DNA of 50,117 bases from Planctomycetota bacterium (lineage in GTDB: Bacteria > Planctomycetota > PUPC01 > JACPCR01): assembly GCA_027625095.1 (NCBI GenBank), contig JAQBXN010000056.1, positions 1-50,117 of the forward strand. The letters run 5' to 3'. Below the pieces are notes generated by a model. That model worked only from the letters and a program-made list of their open reading frames with translations. It ran no database searches and was not told the DNA's origin. A program made the position numbers and the translations under genes. This document shows positions 24,501 through 33,117 of this stretch, piece after piece; positions within the stretch are counted from its first letter, which is position 1; every line of letters starts with the position of its first letter.

Positions 24501-26580
24501 GGCCGTTGGTAAGCGTTTCAAGATCCCGTGCAACTCTTCCGGTGAGCAACAACTGCCCCAGTCCTTTCCAATCAAGCAGTAGTTTCACCAGTGTGAGTCC
24601 TTCCTCCTTGCCCGCAAAGACGACCTCGGCCTTCAATGACTCCGGGCCTTTCAATTCAAGACTTCCTTCTATGGCGCCGCGTCTGAACAATTCACCAAAC
24701 GGGAACGGGCGGTCCGAAGTAGCTACCAGCACGTCCAGCGGCAAAGAAGTATTCACGAATTTCAGATGACCTGAGCCGGTCGACTCGACAAGAATCTTTT
24801 CGAGTTCTTTCGGCAAAGAGAGCTGTGTGGCATAGTCCCCGGGGGCGATATCCGTGAACCGAACCGTTCCTTCTTTAATTTCGTTCAGAGAGCTGCTCAG
24901 ACGTCCTTCAATCTGCAGGCTGCCGATCGGCGTCTGAATCTCGAACTCCTGGATTTTCAATTCTTCATTGCTGAAGTCCAAATTCGCCCTGCCGTCATAC
25001 CTGCCTTCGGTGTGCAGAAAGCTGGACTTGATGTCAGCCTTGCTTGAGAGGCGCTTCAGGTCGGACAGCCAGTCACTCGAACTGACAGGAAGATTCTTCA
25101 GTTCAGCATGAATGCTGAGTTCACCTTCCGGCGGAAAATCCGGCAGCTTTGGTATGACGGTCGACAACGGGAGGGTCTTAGCGATTCGTTTGAGGGCATC
25201 CTGTGGAAAGAATTTGGTTAACGAAATCGTGCCTTCGGTAAGACGCTTGAAATCGATGAACGTGAGGTCGGCTTCGATGTTTCCGATCCCTGGGGCGGTG
25301 GCCTTAAGGGATCGCATTTTGAGCGTTTCCCCCTCGGCGGCCGGGGAGCACGATAACGAGATATCGAGTTCGCCCATTTTGATTTTCGACTGCAGGTCTG
25401 CTTTCCACGATCCGCGGGTAAACTCACCGGATTTGGAGAGGGTGTCCGTTCTGTCCAGGTGAATGATCCGGCCCGTCTGAATGAAATCGGTTGCCGCCGT
25501 ATCGAGTCGAAAGTCGTCCCACTGAATCCGTTTGTCTGGAAGGCTGTATTCAATGCTTCCCTCCAGGTTCAGTGCGGCGGTCCTAAGCTGCCCCCAATCA
25601 GGCAACTCCAGTGAGCCCTTCACCACACTGATTGCCGGAAGCAGTCTTACGCTCCCGTGATTCAGCAATAACTCGAAAAGATTAAATTCGCCCAAGCAGG
25701 TGCCGAATAAATCGCCGTCCGATTCAGGCATGTCCACGCCTGCGAATTGCGCAAGCGAACGATACTTCGAAAGCACACATTCGTTCGCGGTCAGACGGAC
25801 GGTCGCCTTGCCGTGGGCGATAGCAAGGGTGCCGTCCAGCCTCAGGTTTTTGCCTTCGGCAACACCGAACCGGATGTCGGCTTCTTGAAGGTCAATTCGT
25901 GCCATGAACTTGAGCCCCGCCGCACGGACATCCGCGGTCATTGTCCCAATCAGTATTTCGTTTGCAGTTTTCGAAGCGATTCGAATCTCAGCGATAGAGA
26001 CCTCCCTTCCTTCTGGCATGAGGATCGTGATCTCGGAATCCACCACATCCAATTTCTGAAACTTGTGAAGAGCCGCTATCGCGCCCAGAACCGGCAGAGC
26101 TGTCAGGTCAGCGCTCCTTCCATCCTGTCCCTCCTTCTCCATCAAATCCGGAAACGCTAACTGCAGATCGCCAGGGAAACGGTTCACCTGCCAATCGTCG
26201 TCCAGCCCCAGCGAGAGTTTCAAGACTTTGACCTCGAGGTTACTAATCGCCCACTTGCGATCACTTCTGACCAGACGGACACTCGCCTGTTCACACTCGA
26301 TGGGCGCCGCTCCATTTTCAGCCTCTGCTGCTACGACCCTTGGCCTCGTGACCTTGAACGACAGCGGGATCGACCAACTTAAAACCTCGTAATCCAGCTT
26401 CACTCGATACCGATCGAGCACGAATCTTTTGATTCGCCCATCAAAGGCGCCGCCGTCAATCAACCCCTTCAGAGCAAGCACCAGAACAACCAGCAGGCCC
26501 ATCAGAACCAACACCACCTTGCCAATTTGTCTTGGCAGAGTTCTGGTAGTAGAGGCGGAGTTGTTCCCGTCGTCCCGCAT
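21514..26580 (-). CDS. AsmA/TamB-like giant envelope protein
   Basis: A 1688-residue protein with one N-terminal membrane helix (about residues 19-40, VVLVLMGLLVVLVLALKGL) and a very long extracytoplasmic region of repeated beta strands. Recurrent elements are of the type F-x-L-x-L-x-x-A-x-I and QIGEVTGILEGYIKG-like segments, with a C-terminal block VKKPGVTQYITADAVHTLSG. This layout is that of the AsmA/TamB/YhdP superfamily, which in Proteobacteria forms long grooves that move phospholipid between membranes or help outer-membrane assembly. It probably spans the periplasm of a two-membrane cell. The start ATG 26580 leaves a short cytoplasmic tail. It is probably transcribed with the downstream WD40 gene, across a 186-bp repeat-rich gap. 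Superfamily membership is by sequence character; the precise subfamily is unclear. Confidence 0.75.
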   Translation of the reverse strand: MRDDGNNSASTTRTLPRQIGKVVLVLMGLLVVLVLALKGLIDGGAFDGRIKRFVLDRYRVKLDYEVLSWSIPLSFKVTRPRVVAAEAENGAAPIECEQASVRLVRSDRKWAISNLEVKVLKLSLGLDDDWQVNRFPGDLQLAFPDLMEKEGQDGRSADLTALPVLGAIAALHKFQKLDVVDSEITILMPEGREVSIAEIRIASKTANEILIGTMTADVRAAGLKFMARIDLQEADIRFGVAEGKNLRLDGTLAIAHGKATVRLTANECVLSKYRSLAQFAGVDMPESDGDLFGTCLGEFNLFELLLNHGSVRLLPAISVVKGSLELPDWGQLRTAALNLEGSIEYSLPDKRIQWDDFRLDTAATDFIQTGRIIHLDRTDTLSKSGEFTRGSWKADLQSKIKMGELDISLSCSPAAEGETLKMRSLKATAPGIGNIEADLTFIDFKRLTEGTISLTKFFPQDALKRIAKTLPLSTVIPKLPDFPPEGELSIHAELKNLPVSSSDWLSDLKRLSSKADIKSSFLHTEGRYDGRANLDFSNEELKIQEFEIQTPIGSLQIEGRLSSSLNEIKEGTVRFTDIAPGDYATQLSLPKELEKILVESTGSGHLKFVNTSLPLDVLVATSDRPFPFGELFRRGAIEGSLELKGPESLKAEVVFAGKEEGLTLVKLLLDWKGLGQLLLTGRVARDLETLTNGQAKLSGASVSRIQELFGSLAPEMRKLKFKGGLEIVAEVHDFPLLSKDKERTAEATFEVQFDKPDLSYPFKDFSLSASSKRWMASGNASTVLGKNGYRISDLRTRLSCEGTDLLLGERSFKSAGGAADLSMTEAGANLYSVKSSWTLDIDQEPLSGSIKLDATFDQMLNIEEAVFHWDKVLRFEAKAQNADLRLLAESWENAGRAVHQASLDIRLLDVGKLQAKFNDYLPEEMRSLQLQGAVDLSLQSINGLPDAIPVIKISVSTPRLTAAGIIKSLKAVTGDSPVTFTVKGAAVLSCVPDWTDRAFSKIEYSVKGFQLDSVIPVEDETIQTSLTGELSNDSIEIREAGIRWPGEVSAVFKGSATRFNGPPKNQQTPPPMPSFTLGKDIPLGEFIGFTQLHPVSLELQNIDVKRLSRLTRTFASGMADHYTPSGKLKLSFKTGPGMLIGNDLSVLRPPEDVTLLLEMKKAGLLPIDENKVEGIENLNLDLKAILSKSKAPGETAVDFEAEIKADSFSVYRDLFFLDFTNREVGLGLKGRFFNLSHFEIEEGKLSLSNAFQIGISKLVGKNVERLVSQAFQPGMRDGRPESDQHEDVSLSTRLLIDVSSNDQLLTDLRKSFGDSVRLLNLLELTGKTNLEAEIQAGHGEVRARGKYRLEEADVSYGETYLEGVNASVPFDLGWPRDPPKNSVGLPFGKLTVKTLSSGIVFLENLGLSLKLEDNRLYTAAVDQLFYGGTLKISPIMTNSLLSDDIRAEVSLKIEGMQIARLLQSFLLQDLKGVANIDLNKIQLGGNDLSLEGNANFHVFGGSIEMTNLAVKDLFSNLSRLELDLVAKDLSIGEATKVIQVGEMTGILEGYIKGLQFHLSTGQPIRFDSSFKTVKKPGVTQYITADAVHTLSGKGKLAADIFDIKGKHRYKAFGFDASLKNDLIRIKGLAQKDGREEILSPALVSRVKFSVRFPAEIRYRDFESGVIRAYEGVLESMAEGGSKPKVEVK

Positions 26581-26642
26581 GGATGCAATCGAAGTCTTTA
26601 AGAATTTGAAATTGACTCACCAGAGCAACGTTACTTTGAAGT

Positions 26643-26660
26643 GCTCCGGCTTGCCGGAGC
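26643..26660. repeat. Short hairpin in the divergent 26581-26831 gap
   Basis: GCTCCGGC at 26643-26650 and GCCGGAGC at 26653-26660 are perfect reverse complements, followed by tttt. The 11-mer gctccggcttg is shared with 49229-49239. The gap lies between divergent genes, so promoters for both must also lie here, but none is convincing. Confidence 0.55.
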
Positions 26661-26831
26661 TTTTCTGGTTATGGAGTGTGTGCGGAAACGAAAGCGGTGA
26701 CAATCCCAGAACTCCAAAGGTCGAGTATCCGCCATCCTCAGGAGGGCATCCATCTGGTTCAAGGAATGCGAGGCGGGATGAACAGCATAAAATGCCAGCC
26801 AAACTTCGTTACCGAAACAAAAGATCCCCTT

Positions 26832-29783
26832 ATGCGAATTCCACTCACTGCCCTGAGCTTGGTGGGCTTTCTGACTTCCTTCACCCTCGCGGACATGCTG
26901 CCCGACAAAGTCAGCTTTAACCGGCACATCCGGCCCATTCTTTCAAATAAATGCTTCAAGTGTCACGGACCGGCCAAGAATGCTCGCAAGGGCGACCTGC
27001 GGCTCGACACACAGGAAGGCGCCTTCAAAGATCTGGGCAAAGGCAAATTCGCTCTGATGGCCGGAAACCTGAAGGAGAGCCAGGTATTCCACCGCATTAC
27101 CGCTACCGACCTCGACGACGTCATGCCGCCCGTCGAATCGAAGATGAAACTCGAGAAGCATGAGATAGCACTGATCATCAAATGGATCGAACAAGGCGCA
27201 GAATGGGAAGCTCACTGGTCATTCATCCCGCCGAAGCGGCCTGCTGTTCCGTCGGCCAAGGACCAATGGCCCTTCAATCCCATCGATCAGTTCGTTGCGC
27301 GCCGTCTTGAAAAGGAAGGACTGAAACCTTCGCAGGAAGCACAGCGCCACACGCTCATTCGGCGCCTCTCATTTGATCTTACCGGCCTGCCGCCCTCGCC
27401 TGCCGAAGTCGAAGCGTTCGTCACGGATAAGGAGGAAGGCGCTTACGAACACCTTGTCGACCGCCTGCTCGCTTCTGATCGTTACGGGGAACGTATGACC
27501 CTGGCCTGGATGGACGCTGCTCGTTATGGCGACACCAGTGTTTTTCATGCGGACGGCCCCCGCACCATGTGGCCGTGGCGGGACTGGGTCATCAAGGCAT
27601 ACAACACCAACATGCCGTTCGATCAATTCACCATCGAGCAGCTTGCAGGCGACCTGCTTCCCGAATCGACTGTTCATCAGAAGGTCGCTTCAGGATTCAA
27701 TCGTAATCACGGCACAACCGATGAAGGAGGGGCCATCGACGAAGAGTACCGGGTGGAATACATGGTCGACCGGGTCAAGACCACCGGCACGATCTGGATG
27801 GGCCTGACCCTGGAGTGCGGCCAGTGCCACGACCACAAATACGATCCGCTGACCCAGAAGGATTACTACGGCTTTTACGCTTATTTCAACAAGTCGAAGG
27901 ACAGGGGCATGCAGTCTCGGGGCGGCAATGCGGTGCCCCTTGTAACGATTCCCTCCGAAGAACAGGAATCGAAGCTAAAGGTGATCAAAGCGGCCCTGCC
28001 GGCACTCGAGGCCGAGCTGAAAGAAAAGAGACCTGATGAGAAGGAGGTGGACAAGTGGATCGAAAAGCAGCGCAGACTCGAAGATCCAACCATTGTTGTC
28101 AGCGACTGGCAGATGATCGGCCCATTCAAGGCGGAGAGCTTGCAGGAGGCATTCGAAAAGAAATTCGGCCCAGAGCCGGCACCTGATCTCAAAAAGAAGT
28201 ACGGAGAGAATGCCTGGACGGAGCAGAAGTTTGAGGATGGCAAACCCCACGAGCTAAAAATCGATAACAATTCGGCCGTGTATCTTTACCGCACCATCAC
28301 GGTGAACGACACCATCGATAGAGGGGTCTCGCTCGGCAGCGACGACAGCATTACCGTCTGGCTGAACGGCGAAAAAGTGCTGGCAAAGAATGTCGGCCGC
28401 GCGGTCGCGCCGGATCAGGAGAAAGTCGTGCTGACACTCCTTGAGGGCGAAAACCAGTTCCTCATGAAAATCTGTAACGGCGGCGGCCCCGCCGGCTTTT
28501 ACTTCAGCCTCGGCCAGGGGTTGATTCCTCCGGAATTGCTGGCCGCACTTCAGATTCCCGGCGGGCTGGATCCAAATATCAAGAAAAAGTTCTTCGACCA
28601 TTATCGAACCAGCGTCTGGTCCGAAGGCCTGCGCATTCAAGGCGAGATAAAACGTCTTCAGGAAGAAGAGAAAGAGATCGCAAGCTCCTCGGTCACCTGC
28701 ATGGTGATGGATGATATGGAACAGCCGCGCAAGACATACGTCCTCATGCGCGGCCAATATGATTCACCGATTGAGAATGAAGAGATCCTGCCGGCGACCC
28801 CGGCCTTCCTGCCCCCGCCGGCCAAAGATGCACTCCCGAATCGGCTCGGTATGGCGCGCTGGCTCATGCAGGATAATCACCCGCTTACCAGCCGCGTAAC
28901 CGTCAATCGATACTGGACTCTCCTCTTCGGTAACGGTCTGGTCGGTACCGTGTCAGACTTTGGTGCGCAAGGCGAACCGCCTACGCATCCTGACCTGCTC
29001 GACTGGCTCGCCGTGGAGTTCCGTGACTCCGGCTGGAACGTGAAACACATGATCAAACTGATGGTGATGTCCGCAACATACCGCCAGTCATCAAAGGTGA
29101 CGCCCGATCTCCTGGAGCGGGATCCTGATAACCGCCTCTTTGCCCGCGCTCCTCGTTTTCGGCTGCAAGGGGAGTTTATTCGAGACAACGCGCTCGCTGT
29201 CAGCGGCCTGCTGGTCGACACTATCGGCGGGCCCGGCACCAGGCCCTACCAGCCGCCCGGGCTCTGGAACGAAGTATCACTCGATGGCAACGTCCGCTTT
29301 GTCGTGGACAAAGGGGAGAATCTCTATCGCCGTGGTATGTATATCTATTGGAAGCGCTCCGCTCCCGCACCGAGCATGCGCGCCTTTGATGCACCGACTC
29401 GAGAAAAATGTGTCGTCCAGCGTGCGCGAACCAACACGCCCCTTCAAGCCCTGGTCACCCTGAACGACATCCAGTTCGTCGAAACGGCCCGCGCGTTCGC
29501 AGAACGTGTCATCAAAGGGGGCGGTGAGGATTTTGATGCCCGGCTCGACATGGCATTCATGCTCGCGACCGCGCACAAGGCCGGACAGACCAGCAGGCAG
29601 GTGATGAAGGAAATTTATGAAGACCAATTGGCCGAATATGAGAAGGATCAGGAACGCGCGAAGAAATTGTTGACCGTTGGTGATTCGCCGAGAGATGAGA
29701 AATTGAAACCTCACGAGCACGCTGCCTGGACCGTGCTGACGAGTATGATTCTGAATCTTGATGAGACGTTGAATCGAGAGTAA
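26832..29783 (+). CDS. DUF1549/DUF1553 protein with N-terminal cytochrome c-like domain
   Basis: A 983-residue exported protein. The signal peptide is MRIPLTALSLVGFLTSFTLA. A PSCyt1-type haem motif CFKCHG follows (Cys41, Cys44, His45). Then come DUF1549 (about 125-330, with LIRRLSFDLTGLPPSP and LECGQCHDHKYDPLTQKDYY) and an inserted region of about 130 residues with beta-rich IGPFKAESLQEAF and VSLGSDDSITVWLNGEKV elements that resemble a PA14/carbohydrate-binding type module. DUF1553 makes up the C-terminal third (NRLGMARWLMQDNHPLTSRV, LFARAPRFRLQGEFIRD). Its functional partner is the DUF1501 gene 139 bp downstream. These paired proteins expand greatly in marine PVC bacteria and are suspected in polysaccharide breakdown, without biochemical proof. 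I chose ATG 26832 because the 52 upstream in-frame codons precede the signal peptide and are not protein-like. Confidence 0.93.
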   Translation: MRIPLTALSLVGFLTSFTLADMLPDKVSFNRHIRPILSNKCFKCHGPAKNARKGDLRLDTQEGAFKDLGKGKFALMAGNLKESQVFHRITATDLDDVMPPVESKMKLEKHEIALIIKWIEQGAEWEAHWSFIPPKRPAVPSAKDQWPFNPIDQFVARRLEKEGLKPSQEAQRHTLIRRLSFDLTGLPPSPAEVEAFVTDKEEGAYEHLVDRLLASDRYGERMTLAWMDAARYGDTSVFHADGPRTMWPWRDWVIKAYNTNMPFDQFTIEQLAGDLLPESTVHQKVASGFNRNHGTTDEGGAIDEEYRVEYMVDRVKTTGTIWMGLTLECGQCHDHKYDPLTQKDYYGFYAYFNKSKDRGMQSRGGNAVPLVTIPSEEQESKLKVIKAALPALEAELKEKRPDEKEVDKWIEKQRRLEDPTIVVSDWQMIGPFKAESLQEAFEKKFGPEPAPDLKKKYGENAWTEQKFEDGKPHELKIDNNSAVYLYRTITVNDTIDRGVSLGSDDSITVWLNGEKVLAKNVGRAVAPDQEKVVLTLLEGENQFLMKICNGGGPAGFYFSLGQGLIPPELLAALQIPGGLDPNIKKKFFDHYRTSVWSEGLRIQGEIKRLQEEEKEIASSSVTCMVMDDMEQPRKTYVLMRGQYDSPIENEEILPATPAFLPPPAKDALPNRLGMARWLMQDNHPLTSRVTVNRYWTLLFGNGLVGTVSDFGAQGEPPTHPDLLDWLAVEFRDSGWNVKHMIKLMVMSATYRQSSKVTPDLLERDPDNRLFARAPRFRLQGEFIRDNALAVSGLLVDTIGGPGTRPYQPPGLWNEVSLDGNVRFVVDKGENLYRRGMYIYWKRSAPAPSMRAFDAPTREKCVVQRARTNTPLQALVTLNDIQFVETARAFAERVIKGGGEDFDARLDMAFMLATAHKAGQTSRQVMKEIYEDQLAEYEKDQERAKKLLTVGDSPRDEKLKPHEHAAWTVLTSMILNLDETLNRE

Positions 29784-29922
29784 ATCCGGGCTTGAATGAA
29801 AACCCATGGGAGTTTCAATCAGAAACCCGGCCACCGGGGATTAAACGCGATTTTGAAGCCCTTCCCGACATCAAATGTGAAGACCGGTCAAGTTAACCTG
29901 CCCAACAGAAGAAATACCCAAT

Positions 29923-31386
29923 ATGAACCCCTTACTTGAACAGTCAAAATTCCAGACCCGTCGCGCCCTCCTCTTCAACGGGCTCCGCGGGCTCGGTGGC
30001 ATCGCGCTTGGCTCAATGCTCGGCGCCGATGGACTTCATGCGGCTGCAGAAAAATCGAGTGCCGGCTTTGCGCTTAGGGGCACCCACTTTCCGCCAAAAG
30101 TGAAACGGGTCATTTACTTGTTCTTTTCAGGCGGCCCTTCGCATATCGACACCTTCGATTACAAGCCGGCGATGCGGAAGATCCACGGAACCGAGTTGCC
30201 CGATTCCATTCGCAACGGACAACGCATCACCGGGATGACGTCCGGTCAGAAAGAGTTCCCCTGCGTAGCGCCGATGTTTGAATTTGAGCGATTCGGCAAA
30301 CACGGGACGTGGGTCAACAAGAACCTCCTTCCCTACACCTCTCAAATTGTCGATGACATCACCATCATCAAGACGATGAACTCGGAGGCCATCAATCACG
30401 ACCCGGCCATTACTTACATTAACACCGGCACGCAGCAGCTCGGGCATCCGAGCCTCGGGGCGTGGCTCAGCTATGGATTGGGCAGTCTGAATCAAAACCT
30501 CCCCGGGTACGTGGTCATGATTTCCAAAGGAAGAGGGCAGAGCCAGGCCCTCTACTCGCGTCTCTGGGGAAGCGGATTTCTACCGTCAAAGCATCAGGGC
30601 GTGAATTTCAGAAGCGCGGGCGACCCGGTTCTCTTCCTTTCGAACCCGGCAGGGATTGATCAAGCGACTCGTCGAAAGATGCTTGACGGCATCGCCAAGA
30701 TTAATCAGGCCAAATTTCAGGAGGTAGGCGATCCTGAAATCCATGACCGCATTTCGCAATACGAAATGGCCTATCGCATGCAGACATCCGTGCCGGAGCT
30801 CATGGACATGGCCGACGAGAGTGAAAAGACGTTTGAGCTTTACGGGCCGAGTTCAAAGAAGAAGGGAACTTTCGCTGCCAATTGCATCCTTGCCCGCCGA
30901 CTTGTTGAGCGCGGCGTCCGGTATATTCAGTTGTTTCACCGGGGCTGGGATCAGCACGGGGCGCTGCCACAGAATATCCGTATGCAGTGCGAAGACACGG
31001 ATCAACCTTCGTCTGCTCTTGTCCAGGATCTCAAGCAGCGGGGCATGCTGGAAGACACCCTTGTCATCTGCGGAGGAGAATTTGGCCGCACCATTTACTC
31101 CCAGGGCAAGCTCACCGAGACCGACCATGGCCGCGATCATCATGGCCGCTGCTTTCACACCTGGATGGCCGGGGGCGGCATCAAGGCCGGCATCGAATAC
31201 GGGGAAACGGACGACTACTCCTACAATATCCTTAAGGACGGCGTCCATATCCGTGACTTCAATGCGACCATCCTCCACCAGCTCGGCATTGATCACGAGC
31301 GCTTCACCCATCGCCACCTGGGGCTCGATCAGAGCCTGACTGGTGTGGTCGAGAAGGCGAAAGTGGTGCAGGGGATTCTGGCTTGA
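29923..31386 (+). CDS. DUF1501 family Tat-exported protein (second copy)
   Basis: A 487-residue DUF1501 protein with a twin-arginine signal (QTRRALLFNGLRGLGGIALG). Hallmarks are YLFFSGGPSHIDTFDYKPAM, ARRLVERGVRYIQLFHRGWD, LVICGGEFGRT, GRDHHGRCFHTWMAGGG and the C-terminal ATILHQLGIDHERFTHRHLG. It follows the DUF1553 gene in the typical order, so this copy belongs to the complete two-gene unit. It differs from the first copy at 8684 in the GGEFGRT and HH-GRC stretches, which in many members hold putative metal or substrate contacts. It ends 14 bp before the stop of the convergent dioxygenase gene. Function is inferred only from family context. Confidence 0.93.
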   Translation: MNPLLEQSKFQTRRALLFNGLRGLGGIALGSMLGADGLHAAAEKSSAGFALRGTHFPPKVKRVIYLFFSGGPSHIDTFDYKPAMRKIHGTELPDSIRNGQRITGMTSGQKEFPCVAPMFEFERFGKHGTWVNKNLLPYTSQIVDDITIIKTMNSEAINHDPAITYINTGTQQLGHPSLGAWLSYGLGSLNQNLPGYVVMISKGRGQSQALYSRLWGSGFLPSKHQGVNFRSAGDPVLFLSNPAGIDQATRRKMLDGIAKINQAKFQEVGDPEIHDRISQYEMAYRMQTSVPELMDMADESEKTFELYGPSSKKKGTFAANCILARRLVERGVRYIQLFHRGWDQHGALPQNIRMQCEDTDQPSSALVQDLKQRGMLEDTLVICGGEFGRTIYSQGKLTETDHGRDHHGRCFHTWMAGGGIKAGIEYGETDDYSYNILKDGVHIRDFNATILHQLGIDHERFTHRHLGLDQSLTGVVEKAKVVQGILA

Positions 31387-31400
31387 GTCCGTTTCGTGGG

Positions 31401-33026
31401 TCAAATAAACCCAACAACACAGAGGGCCAGTTCCAGTCCTTCAGCGGTGCGCACCTCTCGCAGCATTGGCGTCTCCTCCCAATCAATCGTGCCCCAGAAT
31501 ACGCAGTCCTGCCCTTCTTGCTGTCGAACAAAGGTGACCAGCCAGTAATTCCGATTGCGATTCAACACGCGCAGATATCGCGGTGGTGTCGGACAATTGT
31601 GCGGTAAGGGCTCTGCCTCTTCGCCAGCGACCGCAATATCTTTGGGAAGCACGAACCACGGCTCGGTTTTGCCGTCACCCGGTTCCTTTTCCACATCGAT
31701 TACAAATGCGCAGCTAGAGTCAGCGAATTTCGCGGCCAGGGAAATATCTTGAATAGATCGTCCCTCTGGTACGCGTACCGCCACGGAACCTGGCGATGTT
31801 TCTGCGACATCTTCCCACTTATCTTCCCAGCTACATAACACTTCCCAAGGGCGGCTCGGCAAGACCCGATACACCGTCTGGCCACCGGCAACTTTGCTTG
31901 GGTATTTCGGGTAAACAAAGAACGGCGTTGCACACGAAGCGCCTTCAAGAATTGAAAACTGCTCCCAGTTCTTGAAATCATCGGAACGGAACAGGAAGGT
32001 TTTCGATTCAGCGCAAACGGAGAGGATGACCGTCAGTTCGTAATGATGGAATTGCAAAGATTGAATTGGGCCAACTTGAATGTCGACAGGTTGCGCTTCA
32101 TTCCAGGTCACAAAATCTCCTGAAGAAACGTGGCGGATTCTGGAGGGATCGGACGCATCGACGAACAGCAGATTGACTCGTGAATCAAAGTGGAGCATGG
32201 CGTAAGCAAGGACTCGCTCAGCAAGCGGGAAACCATCGCCGATAGCCGAGTCCGCACCGGGCACATCTGTGGGTTTCGGAATCTTGATATCTACGCCGAA
32301 TCTGTCCGCCAGGTAGCGCGCACTGTAGGCTTTTTCGATGGTGGACATCTCTTCGAAGGGCTTGAGGCCCGGAACGATTCTCCTGTTTGGATGATAACGG
32401 GCCAGGAGCGCCTGCCTCGTCGTTGGGTCAGCAATATTGGTTGAGCCGGAGTGTCCCATCAGTTGTTGAAAGAGCAGAACGTCCCCAGGTTCCGCGAGAA
32501 ACTCTTTGCCCGGTCCTGAGAATTCGAGGCGGCTGGCGTTACCTTTCGCACACTGGCAATGCCTGGCCAGGGCCTCTCTATACCGCAACGGAGATCCTTT
32601 GAAGTATACGAACCCTCCGCCGTTCGAACGGACGCGGGTAAGGAATGTGAAAGATCCCACAGCCCATCCATTCGGCATGATACCGGGGTAGCTGTCATCC
32701 ACGTGAGCCCTGAATTCCGGTTGCTTCGCGTCCGGTTGATACACACGCGGCATCTCGCTCCCACCACGGCCGCGGCGATGTGGATATTCCGGCCCGAACA
32801 GTTCTGCGATAGCGTCGTGCATCCGGTCGGTCTGGCAAGCCTGCACCAGTTCGCCGCCTACGCTCTTGAATTCGGGCGTCCCGGGAATCCCCTCCGGTTT
32901 CCCGGCTTCCAGCCATTTCACCGCCGGTTCGATCGTTTCAGGAGGAACAGCATTTCGAACAATCACATAACCATGCTCGATAAAATGTTCATGGTCTTCG
33001 GTAGTTAAAACAGTTTCTGTTGCCAT
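31401..33026 (-). CDS. Phytanoyl-CoA dioxygenase (PhyH) family enzyme with extra C-terminal propeller-like half
   Basis: A 541-residue protein. The first 240 residues have the PhyH/2-oxoglutarate-Fe(II) dioxygenase layout: HGYVIVRNAVPPE near the start, the iron ligands His108 and Asp110 in RAHVDDSYPG, the distal His192 in LMGHSGSTN, and an Arg downstream that would bind 2-oxoglutarate. The second half contains strands and FRSDDFKNWEQFS-like elements that recall the beta-propellers of GH43/GH32-type enzymes, though no glycosidase catalytic triad is visible. No signal peptide is present, so the enzyme is probably cytoplasmic. ATG 33026 is divergent from the channel gene, with less than 100 bp between the starts. 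The substrate is unknown. Confidence 0.85.
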   Translation of the reverse strand: MATETVLTTEDHEHFIEHGYVIVRNAVPPETIEPAVKWLEAGKPEGIPGTPEFKSVGGELVQACQTDRMHDAIAELFGPEYPHRRGRGGSEMPRVYQPDAKQPEFRAHVDDSYPGIMPNGWAVGSFTFLTRVRSNGGGFVYFKGSPLRYREALARHCQCAKGNASRLEFSGPGKEFLAEPGDVLLFQQLMGHSGSTNIADPTTRQALLARYHPNRRIVPGLKPFEEMSTIEKAYSARYLADRFGVDIKIPKPTDVPGADSAIGDGFPLAERVLAYAMLHFDSRVNLLFVDASDPSRIRHVSSGDFVTWNEAQPVDIQVGPIQSLQFHHYELTVILSVCAESKTFLFRSDDFKNWEQFSILEGASCATPFFVYPKYPSKVAGGQTVYRVLPSRPWEVLCSWEDKWEDVAETSPGSVAVRVPEGRSIQDISLAAKFADSSCAFVIDVEKEPGDGKTEPWFVLPKDIAVAGEEAEPLPHNCPTPPRYLRVLNRNRNYWLVTFVRQQEGQDCVFWGTIDWEETPMLREVRTAEGLELALCVVGFI

Positions 33027-33117
33027 GGCTGCGGGGGGACCAGATGAGGTAGGATGACAGAAACCATGCGTTATAGTGTCTGTCGCAAAAGGTGGAATCG
33101 AATTTGTGGAAATTTAC

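Noticed and set aside
26643..26664. Hairpin plus tttt read as a terminator
   Set aside because: It lies between divergent gene starts, so no upstream transcript needs termination there. It fits better as a dispersed repeat.
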